Notes under the pieces: generated by a model
The model's database searches: none
The model's input: the letters and a program-made list of their open reading frames with translations, nothing else
What the model was told of the DNA's origin: nothing
DNA from: Larkinella sp051857545
Lineage (GTDB): Bacteria > Bacteroidota > Bacteroidia > Cytophagales > Spirosomataceae
Assembly: GCF_051857545.1 (NCBI RefSeq)
Contig: NZ_JBPZHB010000006.1
Location: forward strand, 558,001-622,000
Direction of reading: 5' to 3'
Length of the DNA: 64,000 bases
Part shown: positions 25,538 to 34,474 of the stretch, piece after piece
How positions within the stretch are numbered: position 1 is the first letter of the stretch
Layout of the letters: each line of letters starts with the position of its first letter
Made by a program: the position numbers and the translations under genes

Positions 25538-26314
25538 ATGAAAAATTTTCTTTTTAGCTGCGTGTTGCTCCTCACACTCGCAGCCTGCTCGTCCGACAAC
25601 AGCAAGGAAGCTGACCCCACCACGGCGAAAGCCGAACCGCTTTACACGCTGATTTTCCTCGACAAATCCGTCAGCGTCAATGCCAACAAAGCCTTTGTTT
25701 CCCAGAAATACCAGGGCGCGGTTAACGAGATCATCGAGCAAAACATCCGCAACAAGGGCGATAAACTCGACGTCTATTTCATCCACGAAAACACGTCGAA
25801 AGCCCGCGCCTTGTCGGTGACCGCCCGCTCCGAAATGGAAGACATCAGCAGTGCCAACGCCACCGACCGCGAAGCCGCCCAAACCAGCTTCGATTTGTCG
25901 CTGGGCCGTGAAAAAGCCGCCATCCGTCAGCGCGTTTTGCAGCAACTGGCCGCACCGAACGCGTCGTCGTCGAACAAGGAAACCGATATCTGGGCCAGCT
26001 TGCCCGTAATTGCCAAAGCCAACGAGAGCGGTGCCACCGTCAAAGTGTATTACCTCAGCGACATGGTCGAGAGCGTGTACAGTGCCGGTCGCCGGAATTT
26101 TCACAAAACGCCCCCCAAAGACAATGCGCAGGCCGATAGCTGGGCCAAAGCCGATGCCGAACAATTGAAACGCTACACGATTGGCAGTCCGGAGGTGTCG
26201 ATGATTCTGCCGTTTGCACCGAATGCGTCGGTGAAAGAAAATAATCCTGCCGTGACGCAGTATTGGCAGACGTTGTTTCAGGAATTGGGTGCGGGCAACG
26301 TGGAGGAACAATAA
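25538..26314 (+). CDS. Lipoprotein with von Willebrand factor A-like domain
   Basis: The 258-residue protein has a lipoprotein signal, LLTLAACSS (Cys about residue 17). TLIFLDKSVSVN near residue 40 contains DxSxS, the start of a metal-ion-dependent adhesion site. The spacing to a later Thr/Asp (KETDIWASLPVIAKA, VKVYYLSDMVES) fits a VWA-like Rossmann fold. It is probably anchored in the outer or inner membrane on the periplasmic side. The partner is unknown. It converges on cheB with a 13-base gap. Confidence 0.7.
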   Translation: MKNFLFSCVLLLTLAACSSDNSKEADPTTAKAEPLYTLIFLDKSVSVNANKAFVSQKYQGAVNEIIEQNIRNKGDKLDVYFIHENTSKARALSVTARSEMEDISSANATDREAAQTSFDLSLGREKAAIRQRVLQQLAAPNASSSNKETDIWASLPVIAKANESGATVKVYYLSDMVESVYSAGRRNFHKTPPKDNAQADSWAKADAEQLKRYTIGSPEVSMILPFAPNASVKENNPAVTQYWQTLFQELGAGNVEEQ

Positions 26315-26327
26315 AACTTGTTTGCGC

Positions 26328-26918
26328 TTAGTTGGGCCGGTTGAGTGAATTGATAAAAACCGCCATTTCATCAATATCCAACACCCGGTCGATGGGGGCA
26401 TGCAGGATGGCGTGCTGGGGCATAAAACTGGTTTGCGCCGTTTCTGGTTTCTGGGCAATGAGAACCCCTCCCCTTGCTTTAATGAGATTCAATCCGGCGG
26501 TGCCATCCGCATTGGCGCCCGACAGAAGAATCCCGACCAGCGAAGAACCGTAAACATCGGCGGCCGATTCAAACGTCACATCCAGCGAGGGACGGCTGTA
26601 GTTTACCTTCTCGGAATCATCCAGCGAAAACACTTCGTCTTTTTCAATCAAAAGATGATAATCTGCCGGAGCCAGGTAGATAGCCCCGGGAAGTACCGGA
26701 TCTTTGTCTTCGACTTCGTGAAGCGGAATCATCGTTTTGGAAGACAACAGATCGGCCAGCGACGAATCCGTCGAATTTTTGCGATGCAGGACGATCATAA
26801 GGGCCACTGGCAAGGGTGAAGCTAAGGCCGGAAGTAATTTTAACAAGACTTCGATACTCCCGGCCGAACCGCCGATAACGACGGCTTTAAAAGAGGTGGT
26901 CAGCCTATTTTCCGCCAT
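26328..26918 (-). CDS. CheB-type methylesterase domain protein
   Basis: This stand-alone CheB catalytic domain (196 residues) has no receiver domain. The catalytic triad is visible: Ser in VIGGSAGSIE (about residue 18), His in IVLHRKN (about 45) and Asp in LSGANADGTAGL (about 137). In chemotaxis it removes methyl groups from receptors, but no methyl-accepting protein is nearby. It overlaps cheR by 19 bases and is the last gene of a five-gene minus-strand operon with two hybrid kinases and a receiver protein. Confidence 0.9.
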   Translation of the reverse strand: MAENRLTTSFKAVVIGGSAGSIEVLLKLLPALASPLPVALMIVLHRKNSTDSSLADLLSSKTMIPLHEVEDKDPVLPGAIYLAPADYHLLIEKDEVFSLDDSEKVNYSRPSLDVTFESAADVYGSSLVGILLSGANADGTAGLNLIKARGGVLIAQKPETAQTSFMPQHAILHAPIDRVLDIDEMAVFINSLNRPN

Positions 26919-27709
26919 ATTTTTTCTTTATTCAACTGCCGGTATTTTGCTTTAATGGATGAGAAATTCAACGTTTCTTTCGAGCCTAACGCCAGATAAC
27001 CCAGCGTTCCGATGCTTTCGTCGAACAAGTTTAACGTTCGTTCCTGCAACTGTTTGTCGAAATAGATCAACACATTACGGCAGAGAATAAGATCGAACTC
27101 ATTGAAAGACCGGTCAGAGACTAAATTATGAGTCGAAAAGATCATTTTTTCGGCTAATGATTCCTCAAATTTAACCTGCCCGTATTGCGCCGTATAATAC
27201 GCCGAAAAGTCATTTTGCCCCCCCGATTCGATGTAATTTTCTGAGTACTGTTTCATTTGAACCAATGGAAAAACCCCTCGACGTGCTTTTTCAAGAACCT
27301 GCGGATTTAAATCGGTGGCGTATAGCAGGGATTTGTGGAGCAAATTGGCTTCTTTCAACACAATCGCCATCGAAAACACTTCCTCCCCGGTCGAACAGCC
27401 CGCATGCCAGATCCGAATAAACGGTTTGGCCGCCAGGGTCGGTACGATTTCCGTTCGCAATGCTTTATAAAACAGCGGATCCCGGAACATTTCGGTAACC
27501 GTTACCGTCAACCCTTCGATCACCCGTTTCAGGTAACCCGGATCGGACTTCAGGCGGTATCGAAACTCGGCAAAGCTGGGAAACTTATCCAGCAGAAATA
27601 ACCGGCTTATCCGGCGTTTCAACGATGCCCGCGCGTAGTTGGTGAAGTCATAGCCGTATACTTCAAACAGATCATTCAACACCAGATCAATGTCAGCCTC
27701 TTCGATCAT
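26900..27709 (-). CDS. CheR-type methyltransferase
   Basis: The start at 27709 (MIEEADIDLVL) gives 269 residues, the usual size; longer reading frames upstream run into the previous gene. The N-terminal helical CheR domain (about 5-75) includes RASLKRRISRLF. The SAM-binding domain has IRIWHAGCSTGEEVFSMAIVL (given as IRIWHAGCSTGEEVFSM, near 105-121), LYATDLNPQVLEKA and FDLILCRNVLIYFD, all CheR hallmarks. It presumably methylates Glu residues on a partner, but no chemoreceptor is in the window. It lies between the receiver gene (10-base gap) and cheB (overlap). Confidence 0.92.
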   Translation of the reverse strand: MIEEADIDLVLNDLFEVYGYDFTNYARASLKRRISRLFLLDKFPSFAEFRYRLKSDPGYLKRVIEGLTVTVTEMFRDPLFYKALRTEIVPTLAAKPFIRIWHAGCSTGEEVFSMAIVLKEANLLHKSLLYATDLNPQVLEKARRGVFPLVQMKQYSENYIESGGQNDFSAYYTAQYGQVKFEESLAEKMIFSTHNLVSDRSFNEFDLILCRNVLIYFDKQLQERTLNLFDESIGTLGYLALGSKETLNFSSIKAKYRQLNKEKIWRKIG

Positions 27710-27719
27710 TCTCCAGTGA

Positions 27720-28085
27720 TTAAACACGTGACAGCAGTTGCAACAACCGATCGACATCCACCGGTTTCGAAATATACTCCGTCGCACCGGCCCGCAGGCA
27801 TTTTTCCCGGTCGCCGACCATGGCCTGCGCCGTCACCGCAAAAATGGGGGTTTTGGCTCTCTTTTCGATGTTTTTGATGCGCGGAATGGCTTCGTAACCG
27901 TCCATTTCCGGCATCATCATATCGATCAGAATCACGTCTACCTCTTCATCGGTTTTCAGAAGGTCGAGGGCATCTGGTGCATTCGTACACGAAATGCAAT
28001 CGAAGGCTTTCGCCCGTAAGGTGGCGCTCAGGGCAAAAATATTCCGTGAATCGTCGTCAATAATCAATACCCTTTTTCTACCCAT
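27720..28085 (-). CDS. Single-domain response regulator
   Basis: This 121-residue receiver protein has no output domain. The acidic pair is in VLIIDDDSRN (residues 9-11), the phosphorylation site is Asp55 in VILIDMMMPEMDGYEA, and the switch lysine is in EYISKPVDVDR. The sequence is close to the third receiver of the neighbouring hybrid kinase (both end AxxYISKPVD/ASDYITKPVD and share MVGDREKCLRAGA/MTGDREKCIQAGA), which suggests duplication or a shared kinase. It could be a phosphate shuttle or sink. Confidence 0.9.
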   Translation of the reverse strand: MGRKRVLIIDDDSRNIFALSATLRAKAFDCISCTNAPDALDLLKTDEEVDVILIDMMMPEMDGYEAIPRIKNIEKRAKTPIFAVTAQAMVGDREKCLRAGATEYISKPVDVDRLLQLLSRV

Positions 28086-28130
28086 GATCTCCTTTTTATT
28101 GAATTCTATTCATCCCGCGAAAAGCCCGTT

Positions 28131-31100
28131 TCAGGAACGTTCATAGAGCCAGACCCGTAACAAAGACATCAGTTGATCGATGTCCACCGGCTTGGTGATG
28201 TAATCGGACGCCCCCGCCTGAATGCACTTTTCCCGGTCGCCGGTCATGGCCTTGGCCGTTACGGCAATAACCGGCAGGTTCTTCCACTGGTAGTTCTCCC
28301 GGATTTTTTTCGCGGTTTCATAACCGTCCATCTGCGGCATCATCATATCCAGCAAAACGACATCGATCGCCGGATTTTCCTGCAATTTCTGATACGCTTC
28401 TTTCCCGTCCAGCGCCGTGATGACGTTCATTTTATAGTTCTCCAGCGCCTTCGAAAGCGAGAAGATATTCCGCACGTCATCGTCGGCAATCAGTACGGTT
28501 TTATTCGCCAGTATCTGACTCAAGGCGCCCAGTTTTTTATAGTCGCTGTGTACTGAATCGTTTTTTTTCGTGTCTTCCACCAGATGCAGAAAAAGCGATA
28601 CTTCATCCAACATGCGCTGGTAGGAATGGGCGGTTTTTATAATAATGGAGTCAGCATATTTTTTGATTTTCAATTCCTCGGCCAATGACAGGCTTTTGCC
28701 GGTAAAGATGATGATCGGCAGATTTTCCAGACCCGGATTTTTTTTGGCTTCTTCCAGCGTTTCGTACGCTTTTACATCCGGAATGCCCATATCCAGAATC
28801 ACGCAGTCAATTTCATCCTGTTGCAGGGCAGTGACGCCTTCCGACACGTTGCTTCTCAATTCGGAATGAATATTAAACGTTTCGAGAAAATACGATAATG
28901 CTTTGGCGTGCCGGGGGTTATCTTCAATAATCAGCACCTTTTTGCTCGTCCGGTTCAATACGTATTCAATCTTTTTGAATACTTCGTGCATTTGCTCATA
29001 GGCCACCGGTTTATCCACAAAATCGACGGCTCCTTTCAGCAAACTTTCATTTTTTAATTTGTGCGACGACATGATGTGCACCGGAATGTGCCGGGTTTGC
29101 GGATCGGCTTTCAGCGCATCCATCACCTGCCAGCCGCTCATGATGGGCAACTGAATATCCAGCAAAATACCGAGCGGTTTGTAGATGCCCGCCAGTTTCA
29201 GCCCTTCGTCCCCCCGAACAGCCACGATGCCTTTATAGCCTTTCCGGCGGGCGTAATCAAGCAGCGATTTGGCAAAGTTCGTGTCGTCTTCCACAATCAG
29301 AATGGTTTTATCCCGCTCCGTAATGGCGTTGCGGTCGTCGGGGATGCTTTCCGGAATGGTGGTGCTGAGGTATTTGTTCGCCGGTTCCACCTCTTTGACG
29401 GGTGTCGGCTCCGGGCTGCGGGTTACATACGGGGCCGGACTTCCCGAAATCGCATCCGACGGTTTAGCTGATACCGGAATGTTTACAGTGAATTCGCTTC
29501 CCTCATTCACTTTGCTGGCAAGTACAATTTCGCCACCCAGCAGTTTCGCCAGTTCGCGGCTAATGGACAGGCCCAAACCGGTTCCGCCGTACTTTCGTTT
29601 GGTGGACCCGTCGGCTTGCTGAAAGGCTTCAAAAATAAGCTGCTGTTTTTCGGGTGGAATCCCAATCCCGGTATCTTTCACCACAAAACTGAGCGTCGAA
29701 TCCGTCGGAGTCAACCTTTTTACCGTCAGTGTGATACCGCCTTTTGAGGTAAACTTGAGCGCATTGGAAATCAGGTTTTTCAGAATCTGCCCCAGTCGCA
29801 TTTTATCGGTTTCAATGACCGAAGGCACCGTTTTCTCGACGGTTATGGTAAAATCAAGACCCTTCTCTTTCGCCAGCGGAGCAAACAGGGCCTGAAGCTC
29901 ATCGGTTATTTCGGGAATCGAAACATCCAGATATTCGAGCTTCATCTGACCGGCTTCGATCTTGGAAAGATCCAGAATTTCGTCGATCAGGCCCAGTAAA
30001 CCGTTGCCGGACGACTGAATCACTTTGGCGTAATCGATCTGGTCGTCCGACAGATTTTCCTCGTTATTTTCGGCCAGTAACCGGCTCAGGAGCAGGATCG
30101 AGTTGAGGGGCGTCCGGAGTTCGTGCGACATATTGGCCAGAAACTCCGACTTATACCGCGTCGTCAGCTCCAGTTCTTCGGCTTTCCGCTGGATTTCTTC
30201 ATTCTTTTCTTCCAGCAGAAAACTCCGTTCTTCGAGTTCGGCGTTGGTTTGCTGCAGTTCTTCCTGCTGCACCCGCAACTCCTCTTCCGAAGCCTGGAGC
30301 TTCAGTGATTGCGCTTCCAGCTCCGCGTTGACGTTTTCCAGCTCATTGTGCTGGGCCTGCAATTCCTCCGACTGGGCCTGCGTTTCTTCCAGGAAGTTCT
30401 GCAATTTCGCGTAATCCAGCGCGGCATTGACCCCAATGGCGATGGTTTCCAGATTGGCTTCCAGAAACTCGACTTCCAACGGATCCGGTTTTTTCAACAG
30501 CCCGATCTCGATCACGCCAATACAGCGGTAAGCATACACCAGCGGAACGATAACCAGGGCGACGGGGGGCGTATTTCCCAGCGACGAATTGACGCTGATA
30601 TACTGCGGTGGAAGGTCGCGAATAATCACGGGTTTCTGACTCTTGATGACTTCACCGATCAATCCTTCCCCGATCTTGACGGTAGTCGGTGCCTGGGTTG
30701 CCGCATAGGTTCCGGCCAGTTTAAAGCTGGAATCATCATCAATAATGTAAACCGTGCCGATGGGCGCGTTGATGTAGCTGGTCAGCGTAGCAATCAGGTT
30801 GTTCGCCAGTTTTTCCAGATCTCGCTCGCCCCGAATGGCTTCGTTTAACTGGACCGTTCCGGCTTGTAGCCAGTTTCTGTTTTTTAAATCCGTAAACGTT
30901 GTTTCCAGCGACTCGGCCATTGTATTGAGTGCTTTGGCAATTTGGCCCAGCTCATCGTCTCGGTTATCCTGGCTCCGGGCCCCATAATTCCCTTCGGCAA
31001 TGTCGGAGGTGATGTCTTCCATAACGGAAATCCGTTCGGCGGTTTCCCGGTATTTTTCTTCAGCCTTTATCTGTTGGGCAATGCGGGTATCCAGATCCTT

Positions 31101-31736
31101 TTTTATGCGGATATACGCACTGGCCGTAATCAGGATGGAGACCAAAGCCGCCACGACGAGTAAGTAGGGCGTATAGGTAATGTAAATTTGCTGCTGCTCC
31201 AGGCGTTCGTTGAGCTGGCTGTTTTCATCCGTTTTTATCCGATTGACGAGGGCGCGAAGATCATCCATTATTTTTTTCCCCCGAATCATTTCCGTATGAC
31301 GCGCAACGGTGTCACTGGCGAATCCTCTAACCCGGCGGGTCATCTCGATAATCCGACGCATCTGGTCAAATTTTGCATCGTACAAGGCTTTCACCTGCAC
31401 CAGATTTTTTTGTTGCGCCGGGTTGTCAAAGGTTAAATCCGTTACGGTTTTATGGCTTGCTTCGACTTTTCCGTAGGCGCCGTTATAGGGCGTCAAAAAC
31501 GAAGGGTCACGGGTTAGCAGGTAGCCCCGCTGACCCGTTTCTGCGTCCTTCATATACGAGATAATGTTCTCGGACTCAATCAGGATCTGGTTGGTATGGT
31601 TGACTAATTTGGAGTTACTGATCAACTTCTGGGTGCTGTAAAATGAAGCCACCAGACTGATCAACAGCAAGAATATGGAGATGGAAAAGACAATTTTTAA
31701 TTGTCGGATGACGGAGTTGGATAGGGTTTGCGGCAT
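28131..31736 (-). CDS. Hybrid sensor histidine kinase with CHASE3, HAMP, GAF and three receiver domains
   Basis: The 1201-residue inner-membrane kinase has these parts in order. TM helix about 15-37; CHASE3-like extracellular domain about 40-180 (MKDAETGQRGYLLTRD); TM about 189-209; HAMP about 210-285; GAF about 300-440; long coiled coil about 445-525; HisKA with His538 in NMSHELRTPLNS; HATPase about 640-755 (DTGIGIPPEKQ, KYGGTGLGLS); receiver 1 about 815-930 (LLDIQLP); receiver 2 about 940-1060 (ILDMGIP); receiver 3 about 1075-1195 (LLDMMMPQMDGYE). It is the second gene of the operon ending in cheR-cheB. Confidence 0.93.
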   Translation of the reverse strand: MPQTLSNSVIRQLKIVFSISIFLLLISLVASFYSTQKLISNSKLVNHTNQILIESENIISYMKDAETGQRGYLLTRDPSFLTPYNGAYGKVEASHKTVTDLTFDNPAQQKNLVQVKALYDAKFDQMRRIIEMTRRVRGFASDTVARHTEMIRGKKIMDDLRALVNRIKTDENSQLNERLEQQQIYITYTPYLLVVAALVSILITASAYIRIKKDLDTRIAQQIKAEEKYRETAERISVMEDITSDIAEGNYGARSQDNRDDELGQIAKALNTMAESLETTFTDLKNRNWLQAGTVQLNEAIRGERDLEKLANNLIATLTSYINAPIGTVYIIDDDSSFKLAGTYAATQAPTTVKIGEGLIGEVIKSQKPVIIRDLPPQYISVNSSLGNTPPVALVIVPLVYAYRCIGVIEIGLLKKPDPLEVEFLEANLETIAIGVNAALDYAKLQNFLEETQAQSEELQAQHNELENVNAELEAQSLKLQASEEELRVQQEELQQTNAELEERSFLLEEKNEEIQRKAEELELTTRYKSEFLANMSHELRTPLNSILLLSRLLAENNEENLSDDQIDYAKVIQSSGNGLLGLIDEILDLSKIEAGQMKLEYLDVSIPEITDELQALFAPLAKEKGLDFTITVEKTVPSVIETDKMRLGQILKNLISNALKFTSKGGITLTVKRLTPTDSTLSFVVKDTGIGIPPEKQQLIFEAFQQADGSTKRKYGGTGLGLSISRELAKLLGGEIVLASKVNEGSEFTVNIPVSAKPSDAISGSPAPYVTRSPEPTPVKEVEPANKYLSTTIPESIPDDRNAITERDKTILIVEDDTNFAKSLLDYARRKGYKGIVAVRGDEGLKLAGIYKPLGILLDIQLPIMSGWQVMDALKADPQTRHIPVHIMSSHKLKNESLLKGAVDFVDKPVAYEQMHEVFKKIEYVLNRTSKKVLIIEDNPRHAKALSYFLETFNIHSELRSNVSEGVTALQQDEIDCVILDMGIPDVKAYETLEEAKKNPGLENLPIIIFTGKSLSLAEELKIKKYADSIIIKTAHSYQRMLDEVSLFLHLVEDTKKNDSVHSDYKKLGALSQILANKTVLIADDDVRNIFSLSKALENYKMNVITALDGKEAYQKLQENPAIDVVLLDMMMPQMDGYETAKKIRENYQWKNLPVIAVTAKAMTGDREKCIQAGASDYITKPVDIDQLMSLLRVWLYERS

Positions 31737-31776
31737 AGGTATGCTCTTGAAAATCGCTTATCGTTGAGGAATACTT

Positions 31777-33348
31777 TTATTCGTTGACCTGATGGACGGG
31801 AAGAATCAGAATAAACTGACTTCCTTCATTAACCCGGCTTCGGGCAGTAATCAGTCCATTGTGTTTATCCATATTTTTCTTGGCAATGGCCAGGCCAATA
31901 CCGGTTCCCTCGTAGCTGGCCCGGTCGGTTAATCGCTGAAAAATCACAAAAATGCGATCCATAAATTTTTCATCAAACCCTATTCCATTGTCAATCACCA
32001 CAATGCGGCAAAAATTGCCATCGGGCGAGGGTTTACTATCAATTTCTTTTTCTTCGATCAATTCCGCCCGAATGTGAATGACCGGAGCGGTTTCTTTTTT
32101 GGAAAACTTCAGCGCATTGCTGATCAGATTTTGAAAAACCTGACGGATCCGCCCCGGAATGGTATCCAGTACCGGCAGCGGATCGACCGTAATTACGGCC
32201 TTGCTCCGGCTGATAACGTCCTCAAAATCGGCCAGGATTTCTTGCAGTAAACTGTTCAGATCCGTCGGTTGAAACAGGGCGGGCGTTGATAATTGGGAAT
32301 AGGCCAGCAAATCATTGATCAATGTAGACATCCGCGCCGACGAATTAATGGAGCGGTCGAGGTAGGAAGTTGCTTCAACATTCCCGGTTAAATATTTTTC
32401 TTTAATCAGATCGTTCAGAATCTGTATTTTCCGGAGCGGTTCTTTTAAATCGTGCGAAACAACCCACGTAAATTGCTGCAATTCGTGGTTGCTTCTTTCC
32501 AGTTCCAGGTTTTTAATCAGCAGTTCTTTCGTTCGCGCTTCTACTTTTTGTTCGAGCAGGTCTGCGGCCAGTTTCTGCGGGTGAATATCCGTAAACGTGC
32601 CAACCCAGCGCACCGGTACTCCCTGCTTTTTGATGGGTAAGATGCGCAGCAGATGGTAACGATACTCGCCCGTTGTCAATTCTTTCAGGCGGATTTCACG
32701 CGTAAATTCAATCCCGTTTTTAAGATAATTTTCCCACTCCTCACAAACGTCATCGTCGGCATGAGTTTGCGGAAACGTCGTTGAATCGACGGAATACTGA
32801 AACCAGTGCTCGTTGACGTATTCAATCCGGCCATCCGGTGCGATCGTGAACGCCATTTGCGGCAGCGAAGCCAGAACGGATTGCAGTTCCTGCATACGCC
32901 CGGCAATTTCTTCCTGCGCCTGCTTTCGGACTTCGATTTCCTTCTGTAAAGACGTGTGAGTTTCTTTTAACTCCTGCTGTTGTCTATACAGTCGATGCAG
33001 GGTTTTTACCTTTAAAACCAGAATATCCGGATCAACCGGTTTGGTTAAATAATCGACACCGCCGGAGGTATAGCCTTTGGTAATGAATTTTTTCTCGGTA
33101 TTGACCGCCGAAAGAAAGATAATGGAGGTATCTCTCGCTTTGCTGAAACCGGCAATGGCGTTGGCCACTTCAAACCCATCCATTCCGGGCATTTGAACGT
33201 CCAGAATGATAACGGCATAGTTGGTTTTCAGCACTTTTTTCAGGGCTTCCTCACCCGATTCGGCCGAATCGACCGAAAAGCTGTGCAGCTCAAGAATTTT
33301 CTTTAAGGGTAAAATATTTTCCGGCCTGTCATCAACAATCAAAATCAT
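31777..33348 (-). CDS. Receiver-PAS-histidine kinase
   Basis: This 523-residue soluble kinase starts with a receiver (residues 1-120; DD at 6-7, Asp50 in VIILDVQMPGMDG, Lys103 in LTKPVD). A coiled coil follows (about 120-155), then a PAS/PAC domain (about 155-258), HisKA with His299 in WVVSHDLKEPLRK, and HATPase (about 400-520; VVIDNGIGFDEKF, YEGTGIGLAIAKK). Having the receiver first suggests that it is controlled by another kinase. It is first in the operon that includes the larger hybrid kinase, the receiver protein, cheR and cheB; the gap to the next gene is 40 bases. Confidence 0.92.
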   Translation of the reverse strand: MILIVDDRPENILPLKKILELHSFSVDSAESGEEALKKVLKTNYAVIILDVQMPGMDGFEVANAIAGFSKARDTSIIFLSAVNTEKKFITKGYTSGGVDYLTKPVDPDILVLKVKTLHRLYRQQQELKETHTSLQKEIEVRKQAQEEIAGRMQELQSVLASLPQMAFTIAPDGRIEYVNEHWFQYSVDSTTFPQTHADDDVCEEWENYLKNGIEFTREIRLKELTTGEYRYHLLRILPIKKQGVPVRWVGTFTDIHPQKLAADLLEQKVEARTKELLIKNLELERSNHELQQFTWVVSHDLKEPLRKIQILNDLIKEKYLTGNVEATSYLDRSINSSARMSTLINDLLAYSQLSTPALFQPTDLNSLLQEILADFEDVISRSKAVITVDPLPVLDTIPGRIRQVFQNLISNALKFSKKETAPVIHIRAELIEEKEIDSKPSPDGNFCRIVVIDNGIGFDEKFMDRIFVIFQRLTDRASYEGTGIGLAIAKKNMDKHNGLITARSRVNEGSQFILILPVHQVNE

Positions 33349-33447
33349 ACACCATGCAGGTTTTCAGGCTACAAAAAGGCCGTTCGCGTGTTTCCGTTTC
33401 CCCCTAAATGGGAACGTGAAGATAGGGCGTCAAGACGGGTGCATCCA

Positions 33448-33516
33448 AATCTGGCGGTGGGCAGTGGATAAATAAATCGGCATTTCGATTTTTTATCCAC
33501 TGCCCACCGCCAGATT
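33448..33516. repeat. Inverted repeat with 25-bp arms
   Basis: The arms 33448-33472 and 33492-33516 are perfectly complementary (AATCTGGCGGTGGGCAGTGG, then ATAAA) with a 19-base loop that itself contains AAATCG...CGATTT. It lies between the orphan protein gene at 33539 and the kinase operon, all on the minus strand. Confidence 0.9.
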
Positions 33517-33538
33517 ATACGTCCGGTTTGCCCACCGG

Positions 33539-34255
33539 TCAGAGATCGTCGGTTAAAATGGTCCCATTCAGGTTCTCCACCTTTCCTTCGTCGCCGACAC
33601 CCATGAATTCGGTATTGCCGCTAAAGAAGTTCAGCTTGAATAAGCCGAGTGCAATAACGCCGGTTTTACCGCTGATGTTCAGGCCCAGTTCTTTCGTTGT
33701 TTTCATACTAAAACCGGCCGATGCGCTTCCGACATTGAACGTTTTTAACGCACTCCCTTCCGCGCCAATCGTCACTTCGGTTCCGCCTTCGACGGTCGAC
33801 AGAATGAGGGGATTTTGCGCAACGAACACCTGGAACACGACTTTGAACTTGTTCCGCCAGTCGTCGGCTTTTTTGAGCTGCTTTGCGACCTGATTCACGT
33901 TTTCGATCACCGAGACCGTGATGATGGGCGCTTTGACCAGAAAGGATTTGTCCTGGTGAAATTTGTAGGTAACATTCGCTTGAAGCTCGCCCTGCGGATT
34001 CAGGTTGATGGCGGCTCCCGTGCTGGCATCGACCACGGTGGTGTTATCCGACACAAAACTCAGGGTGGCTTCCGGCCCGGTTCCCTCCGTGAAAGTGACA
34101 TCGAAATCATCCTGAATATTGCCTAATTTCTGAAATACCCCGTCGGAAATCAGGCCATAATCACCGAGCTTATACGGTGTTGTAACCGGCACCCAGGCGG
34201 CATGTACATTAAGCTGCCGCTCAACAATGGATTCGAATTGTGCTGCAAGTCCCAT
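33539..34255 (-). CDS. Orphan beta-rich cysteine-free protein, function unknown
   Basis: I do not recognise a family. The 238-residue protein has no signal peptide, no transmembrane helix and no cysteine. It begins MGLAAQFESIVERQLN, an amphipathic helix, followed by alternating polar and hydrophobic stretches (WVPVTTPYKLGDYGLISDG, LSFVSDNTTVV, APIITVSVIENVN, FKVVFQVFVAQNPLILST, ELGLNISGKTGVIALGLFKL) that look like long beta hairpins. The order (MG start, short helix, PV-containing strand, later VVFQVFVAQ and a Lys/Gly amphipathic strand) is faintly like gasdermin N-terminal domains, but this is by eye and weak. There is no protease gene beside it. Confidence 0.65.
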   Translation of the reverse strand: MGLAAQFESIVERQLNVHAAWVPVTTPYKLGDYGLISDGVFQKLGNIQDDFDVTFTEGTGPEATLSFVSDNTTVVDASTGAAINLNPQGELQANVTYKFHQDKSFLVKAPIITVSVIENVNQVAKQLKKADDWRNKFKVVFQVFVAQNPLILSTVEGGTEVTIGAEGSALKTFNVGSASAGFSMKTTKELGLNISGKTGVIALGLFKLNFFSGNTEFMGVGDEGKVENLNGTILTDDL

Positions 34256-34437
34256 GTCTCTTTTTGGTTAAGGATTTGATTGGTAAAGGCTGGTAAGTAT
34301 ACGGCTTTTAAAATCGTATCCACCAATCAATCAGGAGGTTTTGACTGAACGGTTAGGCCGGAGAATGCTTTCCAATGCCAGTCTTTTTTCTGCCGAACAA
34401 TGTCGCAATTTTACAATATCGCCGTTTCAACGCACCG

Positions 34438-34445
34438 TAGTTTTG
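34438..34445 (+). promoter_or_regulatory. Candidate -7 promoter element of the DinB-like gene
   Basis: TAGTTTTG matches TAnnTTTG and lies 29 bases before the ATG at 34475. It supports that start over an ATG 75 bases further up. No good -33 box is visible. Confidence 0.45.
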
Positions 34446-34474
34446 CTCCGTCAACCAAAACATACATTCACACC

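Noticed and set aside
26328..33348. A chemotaxis operon
   Set aside because: CheR and CheB are present but CheA, CheW and receptors are not, so a classical chemotaxis role is not supported.
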